10,752 bases of DNA from JBOFSR01 sp051651645 (GCA_051651645.1 JBOFSR010000056.1:1-10752), one strand, 5' to 3'; counted from the stretch's first letter, positions 1 to 6,344 are shown. Notes: generated by a model from the letters alone, not told the origin. A program made the numbers and translations.

Positions 1-344
1 ATAGAAAAGTTTATATTACTCAGTAGTTTTTCAATTAAGTCATTTCTAAACTGCGAGGCACCCACCCCAACAGGATCAAGGATTACAGGAATGCCTTTTT
101 TGTTTGCCTCTTTCCCCGCACAGAGCATTCCTTGAATAGATTGCTCCGTTGGTGTTCCTGTATTAATATACAGCGATGAGGCCTTCTGAATAATATCGTA
201 CGCTTCAGCTTGATTATCAGCCATAATAGGCGAGGCCGCACATGCAAGGATAATATTAGCACAGTCATTGACCGTAACATAGTTTGTAATAGCATGAACT
301 AAAGGTTTTTTGTGTTGCACATTGCTAAAAACTGATTTGAACAT
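1..344 (-). CDS. thiM: Hydroxyethylthiazole kinase, N-terminal part (runs off left edge)
   Basis: ThiM phosphorylates 4-methyl-5-(2-hydroxyethyl)thiazole with ATP in the cytoplasm, a thiamine salvage step. The 114 visible residues begin MFKSVF. They carry the family's N-terminal hallmarks: VHAITNYVTVNDCANIILA (about residues 16-34), SPIMAD just after it, the INTGT strand, and GIPVILDPVGVGAS, which forms part of the thiazole pocket. The C-terminal ATP-binding half lies beyond base 1, so completeness cannot be judged. The ATG at 344-342 is preceded by a good GGAG ribosome site at about 351-354, and a consensus promoter sits just upstream. The leader is only about a dozen bases, which leaves no room for the TPP riboswitch that often controls this gene. 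The neighbouring thiD or thiE genes may lie to the left, outside the window. The family call is secure from the motifs. Confidence 0.93.
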   Translation of the reverse strand, partial: MFKSVFSNVQHKKPLVHAITNYVTVNDCANIILACAASPIMADNQAEAYDIIQKASSLYINTGTPTEQSIQGMLCAGKEANKKGIPVILDPVGVGASQFRNDLIEKLLSNINFS

Positions 345-363
345 CCGCTCTCCTTCTTTTTAC

Positions 364-393
364 TTTATACATTTTTATTCTCGTTAGTGTCAA
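364..393 (-). promoter_or_regulatory. Sigma70-type promoter for thiM
   Basis: Read on the minus strand there is a perfect TTGACA (393-388), an 18-base spacer and TATAAA (369-364). Transcription would begin near base 357, giving a leader of roughly 13 bases before the thiM start codon. Confidence 0.6.
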
Positions 394-538
394 GTTTGAA
401 TGCTATCATTGCAGTATGTACATTTTTAATTTTTAGAGATTTCTTTGATTTGAAGGTAATCGTAAAAAAGCCATAATCATATATCGTTTTACGTAAAAAA
501 CCTTGTTTTTAAGAGACTTTGCATCAATTTTGTGCACC

Positions 539-567
539 TTGACAAAGGCTCCTTTTTTGTATATAAT
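539..567 (+). promoter_or_regulatory. Consensus sigma70-type promoter for the P-loop/Asp23-like gene
   Basis: TTGACA (539-544), exactly 17 bases, then TATAAT (562-567): a full match to both consensus hexamers. The expected start of transcription is about base 574, which is also the first base of the most upstream ATG of the gene. This promoter makes an upstream GTG (532) an implausible start, because it would lie before the transcript begins. Confidence 0.75.
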
Positions 568-573
568 TTTCAA

Positions 574-1455
574 ATGAAGTTGTTACAAGATGTGTATTGG
601 TTTTTTAAAGGAGTTACAGTTTATGCTCTTGTTGGTGAAAGTGGCACGGGAAAAAGCTTTCGATCAAAACTTCTTGCGCAAAAATATAATATTGATTTTA
701 TAATTGATGATGGGCTATTAATCAAAGATGATAAAATTGTTGCAGGGCATACGGCAAAACGCGAAAAAACTTTTTTAGGTGCTGTGCGTGTCGCACTTTT
801 TGATGACAAACCGCACCGAGACGAGGTTGCAAAAGCCTTAAAAAAATATAAAGCGACAAAGATTTTATTGCTTGGCACATCGGATAAAATGGTTCATAAA
901 ATTGCTCAGCGATTGCAGTTGCCACAGCCATCAAAAATTATTCGAATTGAAGATATCGCTACACGCGATGAAATTGATAAGGCTATTCGTTCCCGCAAAA
1001 TTGAAGGCAAGCACGTGATTCCTGTGCCTTCAATTGAAGTTAAAAAAAATTATCCAAGAATTTTCTATGATTCTGTCAAGGTTTTCTTAAAAAAACGAAA
1101 AATTCCTTTTTTATTAAATAATAAAGAAAAAACATTTGAAAAATCTGTTGTGTGTCCAGCCTATTCACAAAAAGGAAATATTGTGATTTCAGAGGCGGCT
1201 TTATCGCAAATGATTATTCATTGTGTTTGTGAGTTTGATAGTGAAATAAAAGTAAAGAAATTGACTATTAAGACCGATAATATGTGTTATAAGATTGTTT
1301 TAGCAATAGATGTACCATTTGGCTTACAGCTAACGGGACGAATTCATTCGATGCAAAACTATATTATAGATAATATAGAAAAGTATACAGGAATTTTGCT
1401 TGAAGAATTTGATATTGTGATAGATAAAATAACACAAACGGATAAAGCTAAGTAG
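574..1455 (+). CDS. P-loop ATPase with C-terminal Asp23/Gls24-like domain, function unknown
   Basis: From ATG 574 the product has 293 residues. A Walker A loop GESGTGKS lies at 21-28, and an acidic strand FIIDDG (42-47) could act in nucleotide or Mg binding. The ATPase part runs to about residue 180 and is rich in Lys and Arg, with a conserved-looking stretch AKREKTFLGA (61-70). From about 200 to 286 the pattern GNIVISEAALSQ, a central IDVPFG and YTGI resembles an Asp23/Gls24 fold, known from Gram-positive envelope-stress proteins. No signal peptide or membrane segment is seen, so it is probably cytoplasmic. The start is uncertain. ATG 574 coincides with the predicted transcription start, GTG 592 lacks a ribosome site, and the clear AAAGGAG (607-613) points at codon GTT 619, where I would expect the domain to begin. 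The TPR gene follows after 73 bases. The fold assignment of the C-terminal half is by eye; the biological role is unknown. Confidence 0.75.
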   Translation: MKLLQDVYWFFKGVTVYALVGESGTGKSFRSKLLAQKYNIDFIIDDGLLIKDDKIVAGHTAKREKTFLGAVRVALFDDKPHRDEVAKALKKYKATKILLLGTSDKMVHKIAQRLQLPQPSKIIRIEDIATRDEIDKAIRSRKIEGKHVIPVPSIEVKKNYPRIFYDSVKVFLKKRKIPFLLNNKEKTFEKSVVCPAYSQKGNIVISEAALSQMIIHCVCEFDSEIKVKKLTIKTDNMCYKIVLAIDVPFGLQLTGRIHSMQNYIIDNIEKYTGILLEEFDIVIDKITQTDKAK

Positions 1456-1483
1456 GATTTTTATCATTGAGTGTTATCTGTTA

Positions 1484-1512
1484 TTGATCGCCACAAATTT
1501 TGTCTTGATATT
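1484..1512 (+). promoter_or_regulatory. Weak candidate promoter before the TPR gene
   Basis: TTGATC (1484-1489), a 17-base spacer and GATATT (1507-1512) lie in the 73-base gap between the P-loop gene and the TPR gene. Both boxes match the consensus at only four positions, so readthrough from the strong promoter at 539-567 is equally likely. Confidence 0.25.
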
Positions 1513-1528
1513 TAGAAAGGAGTTTAAA

Positions 1529-2686
1529 ATGCAGACAAAAAAAGTGATAACTCTTTTTTCCCTTTTTACTTTTGTATTCTTTGCAAATGCACAGCAAGAA
1601 ACTAAGTATTATATCATTAACTATGAAAATACAGCTGAGATTCCAAATGCGGTAGAAATTTTTGATAATTATTATACTTACTTCAATAATGTTTTTCATT
1701 TTAGTAAAGAAGGGCCAGGATTTAAATATTCGGTCAAAATTTTTAATGCGTTGAATGATTATCAGGCCTATGTACAAGCACGAACAGATGCAAGCAGTGT
1801 GCCAAATAGTGATGCCATTTTTTTGCGTTATGATGATAATAGCCTTTCTGAGCTTGTCATGTTAAAAGCGAGCATTTTAAATAATGACACTAAATTCATC
1901 CGTCAATTATTTATTCAATATATCTTTGGCTTTGTTAATGAAATTCCTGCGTGGATTCTTGCGGGCTTTCCGTTATACTTTGAAGGCACTCAGTGGGAAG
2001 TTGGACGGGGTGTTTTTCCCGTAGCTGGCGGTAATCCATGGCTTGAAACGGCAAAAATTATTACAAAAGATAAAAATCGATTTCTTTCGGCAATGGATAT
2101 TCTTTCGGCAAAATCAGGCTCGTATCCTGCTGATCAGTTTATGCCTCAAGCCTATCTTTTGGCGTATTTTTTCACGGAGTCTCGATTCGCTCATTCGACT
2201 CGGTTGTTTTTTGATGGTCTTTCAATGCTCAAAGCAAAGGTTGGCGGAGATACTTTTTTGGAGTACCAAAAAGAATGGTTGCCTGTTAATGTCCTCAATG
2301 AAACATACGTGTCGTTTATTGCGGAGTTGCGATCCATTCGCGATGAATTGATTGATGGAATTGCAGCATACTCTGCAAATGATACGGATACGGCTATCCT
2401 TCGTTTTAGAGAGGCTTTAAAGCTTGATGAAAAGAATTCAATTGCAATGTATTATATTGGACTGAGCATGTATAAGCAAAAAAGGTATGAAGTTGCTGAT
2501 GAATGGTACAAAAAAGCTCTTGATGGAAATGAAATTAATCCTGCGTACATATACTGGGCACTTGGTACCTCTGCGGTAGCTGATCGGCGAAATGAAGAGG
2601 CCATAGAGTATCTAAATAAGGCAAAAGAAGAAAATCCATCTATGTTTGGAAGCCGTGTTGACAGTTTGCTAAGTCAAATACAGTAG
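1529..2686 (+). CDS. Exported TPR protein with degenerate peptidase-MA-like domain
   Basis: 385 residues from ATG 1529, which has an AAAGGAG ribosome site seven bases upstream. Residues 1-21 form a signal peptide (KK, hydrophobic core, then FFANAQ), so the protein should act in the periplasm. There is no lipobox cysteine. Residues about 24-260 have the outline of a gluzincin (peptidase MA-like) domain: an N-terminal alpha/beta part, a helix at 122-134, and IPAWILAGFPLYFEG (139-153), which parallels the usual 'IPAWLxEGxAxY' segment. The HExxH zinc motif expected on the helix reads QLFIQ (126-130), so catalysis should be lost. Residues 273-374 are about three TPR repeats with typical spacing (AIxxFxxAL, AxxWYKKAL, AIEYLNKAK), a partner-binding surface. 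It may share a transcript with the upstream P-loop gene. A scaffold role for a periplasmic or envelope complex is inference; no named function is recognised. Confidence 0.75.
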   Translation: MQTKKVITLFSLFTFVFFANAQQETKYYIINYENTAEIPNAVEIFDNYYTYFNNVFHFSKEGPGFKYSVKIFNALNDYQAYVQARTDASSVPNSDAIFLRYDDNSLSELVMLKASILNNDTKFIRQLFIQYIFGFVNEIPAWILAGFPLYFEGTQWEVGRGVFPVAGGNPWLETAKIITKDKNRFLSAMDILSAKSGSYPADQFMPQAYLLAYFFTESRFAHSTRLFFDGLSMLKAKVGGDTFLEYQKEWLPVNVLNETYVSFIAELRSIRDELIDGIAAYSANDTDTAILRFREALKLDEKNSIAMYYIGLSMYKQKRYEVADEWYKKALDGNEINPAYIYWALGTSAVADRRNEEAIEYLNKAKEENPSMFGSRVDSLLSQIQ

Positions 2687-2707
2687 GATTTTCAATACAA
2701 TAATAGC

Positions 2708-2752
2708 AAAACAGAAAAAAAATTAAGTTTTTATGACACTTTTTTCTGTTTT
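2708..2752 (+). terminator. AU-rich hairpin after the TPR gene, possible terminator
   Basis: AAAACAGAAAAAA (2708-2720) can pair perfectly with TTTTTTCTGTTTT (2740-2752) over a 19-base loop. The stem holds only two G-C pairs and has no clean U tract after it, so it would be a weak terminator at best. An overlapping small repeat, ATGACA (2733-2738) with TGTCAT (2752-2757), offers an alternative fold. Confidence 0.35.
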
Positions 2753-2756
2753 GTCA

Positions 2757-2785
2757 TTGACTTTTTAACTTGATTTTGGTAGTAT
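2757..2785 (+). promoter_or_regulatory. Upstream candidate promoter for rpmF
   Basis: TTGACT (2757-2762), a 17-base spacer and TAGTAT (2780-2785) make a possible second promoter about 60 bases above the nearer one. It would give a leader of roughly 100 bases before L32. Confidence 0.3.
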
Positions 2786-2816
2786 TAAATCAACATAAGA
2801 AATTGAACCAAAGCTC

Positions 2817-2845
2817 TTGCAAAGATGTTGACATTTTGGTATGAT
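2817..2845 (+). promoter_or_regulatory. Probable promoter for rpmF
   Basis: TTGCAA (2817-2822), exactly 17 bases, then TATGAT (2840-2845), five of six matches in the -10 box. Transcription would start near 2852, leaving a short leader that contains the AAAGAGG ribosome site (2876-2882). Confidence 0.5.
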
Positions 2846-2889
2846 TTGTAGTAATCTAAACGAATATAAAAATAGAAAGAGGTTTATAA

Positions 2890-3078
2890 ATGGCAGTACC
2901 AAGAGCGAAAACATCAAAAGGGCGCACTAAACGAAGACAGGGGCTTAATATGCGTCTTACAGCTCCAAATCTTGTTGAATGCGGTAATTGCGGTAATTTG
3001 ACTATGTTACATCGTGTGTGTCCAAAATGTGGATTTTATAGGGGACGACAAATTATTGTTCCTGAAAGTAGCTCATAA
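2890..3078 (+). CDS. rpmF: 50S ribosomal protein L32, zinc-ribbon form
   Basis: 62 residues, the usual length for bacterial L32, a small protein of the large ribosomal subunit. The N-terminus MAVPRAKTSKGRTKRRQ is diagnostic: small, basic, with the AVPxxKxSKxRxxxRR pattern. A complete zinc ribbon follows, with CGNC at 31-34 and CPKC at 44-47, so this is the Zn-binding (C+) paralogue rather than a cysteine-free one made in zinc starvation. ATG 2890 has AAAGAGG seven bases upstream. It is followed 122 bases later by acpP and then rnc. In many bacteria rpmF heads a fatty-acid/phospholipid cluster with plsX and fab genes; here those are missing and only acpP is retained next to it. Confidence 0.96.
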   Translation: MAVPRAKTSKGRTKRRQGLNMRLTAPNLVECGNCGNLTMLHRVCPKCGFYRGRQIIVPESSS

Positions 3079-3115
3079 CGAGTAGCTTTATATAGCACGT
3101 ATAAAATGTATCAAT

Positions 3116-3136
3116 GATTGATTTTTTTTATCAATC
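3116..3136 (+). repeat. Small inverted repeat between rpmF and acpP
   Basis: GATTGAT (3116-3122) and ATCAATC (3130-3136) pair over a seven-T loop. The T run lies in the loop and not after the stem, so this is not a standard terminator. It could be a processing or partial-attenuation hairpin in an rpmF-acpP transcript. Confidence 0.35.
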
Positions 3137-3200
3137 TTAAAATTATGGGTGGTGTGTTAAATATTTTGTAACAGCTGCTTTGTTTTCAGGAGATTATTTT

Positions 3201-3437
3201 ATGGACGAATTATTTGTTAAAATGCAAAAACTTATTGCTGAAAAATTGGAAGTTGAAGAGTCAAAAATTACCCTTGATGCTTCTTTTCGTGGTGATTTAG
3301 GTGCCGACAGTCTTGACACTTATGAGCTTGTATATGCGATTGAAGAAGAAATGGGTGTAAGCATTCCAGACGAAAAAGCAAACGATTTTGAAACAGTTCG
3401 TGATGCATATGATTTTATTAAGTCACAAGGAAAATAA
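3201..3437 (+). CDS. acpP: Acyl carrier protein
   Basis: 78 residues, typical ACP length, strongly acidic. The phosphopantetheine attachment motif GADSLD is intact, with Ser37 as the attachment residue, followed by the recognition helix (TYELVYAIEEEMGVSIPDE). Helix I, with KLEVEESKI, also fits. ACP carries growing acyl chains through type II fatty-acid synthesis in the cytoplasm and donates them to phospholipid and lipoprotein acylation. ATG 3201 is chosen because CAGGAGA lies at 3187-3193. An in-frame TTG seven codons upstream overlaps that site and is rejected. A good terminator hairpin follows 24 bases after the stop, before rnc. Confidence 0.96.
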   Translation: MDELFVKMQKLIAEKLEVEESKITLDASFRGDLGADSLDTYELVYAIEEEMGVSIPDEKANDFETVRDAYDFIKSQGK

Positions 3438-3460
3438 TTTTTGGCTTAAATAAAAAGATG

Positions 3461-3486
3461 AGGATGCTTGATAGAGCATCCTTTTC
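3461..3486 (+). terminator. Rho-independent terminator or attenuator between acpP and rnc
   Basis: GGATGCT (3462-3468) pairs with AGCATCC (3475-3481) around the loop TGATAG, with an extra A-T pair, and is followed by TTTTC. The stem is GC-rich for this genome. Only 31 bases separate it from the rnc start, so rnc expression depends on readthrough or on a promoter inside this region. Confidence 0.65.
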
Positions 3487-3496
3487 AATTTTAAAT
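3468..3496 (+). promoter_or_regulatory. Candidate rnc promoter embedded in the terminator
   Basis: TTGATA (3468-3473), 17 bases, TTAAAT (3491-3496). The -35 box overlaps the loop of the acpP terminator. Four of six matches in the -10 box makes it weak but plausible for a gene that needs little expression. Confidence 0.3.
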
Positions 3497-3516
3497 ACTT
3501 TTATCTTAGGAAAATC

Positions 3517-4236
3517 TTGGTTTTCAAAAACACACTTTCAGGCCAACGAAAACATCTTTTAATTTCATTTCAAAAAAAAATTGGTCTTTGCTTCAAAAAC
3601 TTATCTTTACTCAATTTGGCCTTTCATCATAGATCCTTTTCCAATGAAACAACGGCAGAAAAAATCAACAACGAGAAGTTGGAATTTTTAGGGGATGCTG
3701 TTTTAGGGATGGTTGCAGCAGCATATTTATATGAAACAATGAGTGATAAGGCGGAGGGGGATCTTGCAAAAATAAAGTCTTTTGTGGTTTGTGAGACTGC
3801 TTTATCGCAGTATGCACTAAAAATTGGAGTAGATGCGTGCTTAATTTTAGGAAAAGGTGAGGAGCTCTCTGGTGGACGAACTAAAAAAGCTATTTTAGCC
3901 GACGCTCTTGAGGCGATAATTGGAGCTGTCTACTTGGATGCGGGGTATAAAGAGGCTCAGCAATTTGTTTTATCTTTTATTGTTCCTGAAGTTGAAAAAG
4001 TTCTTGAAAATCGGCATTCACTTGACTATAAAACAATGTTGCAGGAATTTTGTCAAAAAAAATATAAAATCTGTCCTGTTTACGAGTTGGTAAAAAAATC
4101 AGGCCCAGAGCATGATCACACTTTTTGGGTTGTTATTCGAGTTGTGGACAAGGATTTTGGTCCTGCAAGTGGCAAAAATAAAAAAGAGGCGGAGCAAGCT
4201 GCTGCACAGTTGGCTTGGAATTTTTATAACAGTTAA
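3517..4236 (+). CDS. rnc: Ribonuclease III
   Basis: 239 residues, close to the usual family length. RNase III cuts double-stranded RNA, including the rRNA precursor stems. The catalytic domain (about 15-160) carries the signature NEKLEFLGDAVLG (52-64), giving acidic residues E53, E56 and D60, and ILADALEAIIGAVYLDAG (126-143) with D129 and E132; all metal-binding residues are present. A double-stranded RNA binding domain follows at about 169-238 (LDYKTMLQEFCQ at its start, GKNKKEAEQAAAQLAW at its end). Start TTG 3517 is preceded by AGGA at 3508-3511; no ATG lies nearby that keeps the N-terminal helix. A TTG start and a weak ribosome site imply low expression. It lies 79 bases after acpP, the common acpP-rnc pairing, but a terminator intervenes. 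It ends 66 bases before the convergent M15 peptidase gene. Confidence 0.96.
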   Translation: MVFKNTLSGQRKHLLISFQKKIGLCFKNLSLLNLAFHHRSFSNETTAEKINNEKLEFLGDAVLGMVAAAYLYETMSDKAEGDLAKIKSFVVCETALSQYALKIGVDACLILGKGEELSGGRTKKAILADALEAIIGAVYLDAGYKEAQQFVLSFIVPEVEKVLENRHSLDYKTMLQEFCQKKYKICPVYELVKKSGPEHDHTFWVVIRVVDKDFGPASGKNKKEAEQAAAQLAWNFYNS

Positions 4237-4302
4237 AATCTATCTTTTATTTGATATAAATTTTGTGTCAAATTATAAAACGAGTATCCAACGTTTACGG
4301 AT

Positions 4303-5184
4303 TTATTCGCTATGTCTTTGATGTACGAGTAATTCTGGGTGGTATTCAAAGTGCATATTATCCCAAATCGCCCATTTTCCGCCCCAAATAAAGCCTTCAT
4401 CTTCAAAAATCTCAATCACTTCAAGTGGTGGCATCCAGCGTTTACTTAGGGGCGTGAGCATCCAATTATCAGGATTGTTCTGCTTGTGCCACGCCCAGTA
4501 AATAATCTTGTTATTGCGATCTTTTGGCAGAATATCAATTGCGATGCCAAAGCTGTGAAAAGATTTGCCTTGCGTGTCTCTAATTTGCCTCCACAAGTAA
4601 CCATCAATTATATCGAGGTTTTGAATAAATTCACCTACTTGCATATTTACTTTGCTGAGGGTCAAAATTCTGCGTTCAATAGTTGCAAGTTTTTTTTGAA
4701 TAAAGGAGTGAACTCTTACGTGCTTACCCAAAAAACTACTTTGAACAAGATGGCTTTCTACTTCGGGGCGAGTTGTGCTGTTGTAAATGGCGTCATAAAA
4801 AAAAGGTGGCGTAACACTTCCTTGCGTGCGTTTTTCTGAGGAACTAAATCCGCGGATTCTCTCTATTTCTTTTGTGGTTAGTGTTGCAGGATCTGGAATA
4901 TTTTTTGCATAGTTATATAGCATAACTCGAAATTTTTCTTTATTTTTTAGCTGATCGTATGGTAACAGTCGCCCCTCTGCCCAATAGAGAATGGTCGTTT
5001 TTGCATTGTTGGTAACGCTAATTTTCCAATCATTGAAGGTTTTGTCAAACTCGCTTTCGATCTGCACTTCAGGATACGCTTTTTTGATTGTACGTAAATG
5101 AAGAATCGGCAGGCTTGCTGTTTGAGAAAATATTGTGCTGCCGTAATATAGCAGGATAATTGTGCAGACAGCAAGACGATTCAT
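4303..5184 (-). CDS. Exported M15-family metallopeptidase (D-Ala-D-Ala carboxypeptidase-like)
   Basis: 293 residues. An N-terminal signal sequence (MNRLAVCTIILLYYG, likely cut near FS/QT at 20-21) sends it out of the cytoplasm. The C-terminal third is an M15 (VanY/DacB-type) zinc peptidase domain: SFHSFGIAIDILP (208-220) gives ligands H210 and D217, and WDNMHFEY (274-281) gives H278 with D275 as likely catalytic acid. M15 enzymes cut the D-Ala end or cross-bridges of peptidoglycan peptides. Residues about 30-180 form a helical N-terminal extension I do not recognise. ATG 5184 has GGAG at 5189-5192. The gene starts 11 bases after the permease stop, so the two almost certainly share a transcript. 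Fold and zinc site are convincing. Exact substrate is inferred from the family. Confidence 0.85.
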   Translation of the reverse strand: MNRLAVCTIILLYYGSTIFSQTASLPILHLRTIKKAYPEVQIESEFDKTFNDWKISVTNNAKTTILYWAEGRLLPYDQLKNKEKFRVMLYNYAKNIPDPATLTTKEIERIRGFSSSEKRTQGSVTPPFFYDAIYNSTTRPEVESHLVQSSFLGKHVRVHSFIQKKLATIERRILTLSKVNMQVGEFIQNLDIIDGYLWRQIRDTQGKSFHSFGIAIDILPKDRNNKIIYWAWHKQNNPDNWMLTPLSKRWMPPLEVIEIFEDEGFIWGGKWAIWDNMHFEYHPELLVHQRHSE

Positions 5185-5195
5185 TTGCTCTCCAT

Positions 5196-6134
5196 TTAAA
5201 ATAAATTAATGATTAATCCGCTTATGAGTGCAAAAATCATGATGTATAAAAGATAGTATAAAAAATGTTTTGTTCCAAGGACAATTTTTACAGCACCAAG
5301 GTTTGTAAATTTTGTTGAAGCACCCGTGATCATAAAGGCTGATGCACTGCCACTTGTCATTCCGCGGTGTAGCCATTCCCATAAAAGAGGAATAGTTCCG
5401 CCTCCGCACATATAGAGGGGGACTGCGAGCGTTGCTGCAAAAAGAACGCCAAAGGCCTTGTGCTCTTTTCCAAATAGAGAGCTAACAAAACTTTGCGGTA
5501 TATATCGTTGATACATGGCGGTTAAAAGAATTCCTATAGCAAAGTACGGAAAAGTGATTTTGATATTTCTTCCTATATTGAAAAGCAGTCGCTTTGTAAT
5601 ATTTTTTTCTGTATCTCGGTTTATCTCTTGAGTAAGCGGTGAAAAATTGAAGAAGCTTTTCTCCTTGAAAAAGATCTTGATGCAAATTCCTGCAAAAAAT
5701 CCGCACAAAAGTGCTGTCGTAAAGCGAATAATAACCATTGTTTTGCCTAAAATAAAGGTATACATCAGCAGCTGAGGATTTAATAAAATAGAAGAAACCA
5801 TGAAAGAGGCGAGGATGTCATCCTTTATCCCTTTTTGGGAAAACGATGCTGCAATGGGGATTGTGCCATACATGCAAAGTGGTGAAAGAATGCCGAGCAG
5901 GCTTGCTCCAAGGTATGTCGCAGTTTTGCTAAGGAGAAGAAGTCCAAACGGCATTGCTTTGTGCATTTTTGGCGTGAATAGGCGTTCAAATAAGGCAGTA
6001 ATTTTTAGTTTGCCAAATACAGAAATTACAGAGCCAAGGAGGACACCAAATGCCCAGTAGGGTAAAATTTGCTCAATCATTATTGCACAGTAATACCAAA
6101 GAAAGCTTACTTCTGTTTGAAGTTTTTCTATCAT
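5196..6134 (-). CDS. ArsP/YraQ-type integral membrane permease
   Basis: 312 residues from ATG 6134, with about eight to ten hydrophobic segments. Two related halves carry the family's paired motifs: LSPLCMYGTIPIAASFSQKG (83-102) with SSILLNPQ (114-121), and AVPLYMCGGGTIPLLWEW (237-254) with FMITGAST (267-274). This fits the predicted permease family (ArsP_1, YraQ) with a hydrophilic loop at about 155-185. Cysteines lie inside both motifs (C87, C243). Some members export trivalent organoarsenicals and others are uncharacterised, so the substrate is open. Start: TTG 6191 has no ribosome site. ATG 6134 gives an N-terminus MIEKLQTEVSFLWYY of normal length before the first membrane segment but also lacks a Shine-Dalgarno. 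ATG 6080 is a shorter alternative. It is followed by the M15 peptidase. Confidence 0.8.
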   Translation of the reverse strand: MIEKLQTEVSFLWYYCAIMIEQILPYWAFGVLLGSVISVFGKLKITALFERLFTPKMHKAMPFGLLLLSKTATYLGASLLGILSPLCMYGTIPIAASFSQKGIKDDILASFMVSSILLNPQLLMYTFILGKTMVIIRFTTALLCGFFAGICIKIFFKEKSFFNFSPLTQEINRDTEKNITKRLLFNIGRNIKITFPYFAIGILLTAMYQRYIPQSFVSSLFGKEHKAFGVLFAATLAVPLYMCGGGTIPLLWEWLHRGMTSGSASAFMITGASTKFTNLGAVKIVLGTKHFLYYLLYIMIFALISGLIINLF

Positions 6135-6141
6135 GCTGATT

Positions 6142-6172
6142 ATTCTAAAGTATGGAGTGTAGTCTATGGCAA
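6142..6172 (-). promoter_or_regulatory. Candidate promoter for the permease, giving an almost leaderless mRNA
   Basis: On the minus strand TTGCCA (6172-6167), a long 19-base spacer and TAGAAT (6147-6142). The start of transcription would fall at about 6135, one base before ATG 6134. The -10 box is good, the -35 and spacing are poor. Confidence 0.3.
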
Positions 6173-6315
6173 TAGGAAAAGCTGTGTGCAAAAAGATTTT
6201 AATACTATTTTAATGTGAAAAATGTATCTGTCTTGATGGTAGTGATTAAGCAGAGAAATTTTTTGAGGCTTTCAAAAGGGAGTAGCCGAAATAATCAGGA
6301 TTGGAGGTTTCGAGC

Positions 6316-6344
6316 TTGTAAAGCAAAAAAAAATATAGTAAACT
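6316..6344 (+). promoter_or_regulatory. Candidate promoter for the gltS-like gene
   Basis: TTGTAA (6316-6321), 17 bases made mostly of an A tract, then TAAACT (6339-6344). Transcription would begin near 6351, about 36 bases before the TTG start. The ribosome site GAGG at 6374-6377 lies inside that leader. Confidence 0.4.

Larger units (their letters stand above)
345..573. other. Divergent intergenic region between thiM and the P-loop gene
   Basis: This AT-rich stretch holds the two divergent promoters (364-393 minus, 539-567 plus). It also has a weak inverted repeat, CGTAAAA (461-467) with TTTTACG (487-493) across 19 bases, which may be chance in such AT-rich DNA. I see no coding potential, tRNA or riboswitch. 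In particular, the conserved TPP-aptamer boxes are absent on either strand. Confidence 0.5.

Noticed and set aside
345..531. Possible TPP riboswitch for thiM
   Set aside because: The conserved aptamer boxes are absent on both strands and the likely promoter leaves only about 13 bases of leader.
532..573. GTG 532 as start of the P-loop gene
   Set aside because: The segment is a perfect promoter, so it would lie upstream of the transcript start, and no ribosome site precedes it.
574..1455. HPr kinase or shikimate/adenylate kinase identity for the P-loop protein
   Set aside because: Only the Walker A loop is shared; the signature regions of those kinases are not visible and the C-terminal domain does not fit.
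4249..4272. Possible terminator between convergent rnc and the M15 gene (TTTGATA with TGTCAAA)
   Set aside because: The stem has one G-C pair and a G-U pair, and no T tract follows on either strand; too weak to list as a terminator.
4486..4839. 117-codon plus-strand frame
   Set aside because: It lies wholly antisense to the M15 peptidase zinc domain, has no ribosome site and no recognisable protein character.
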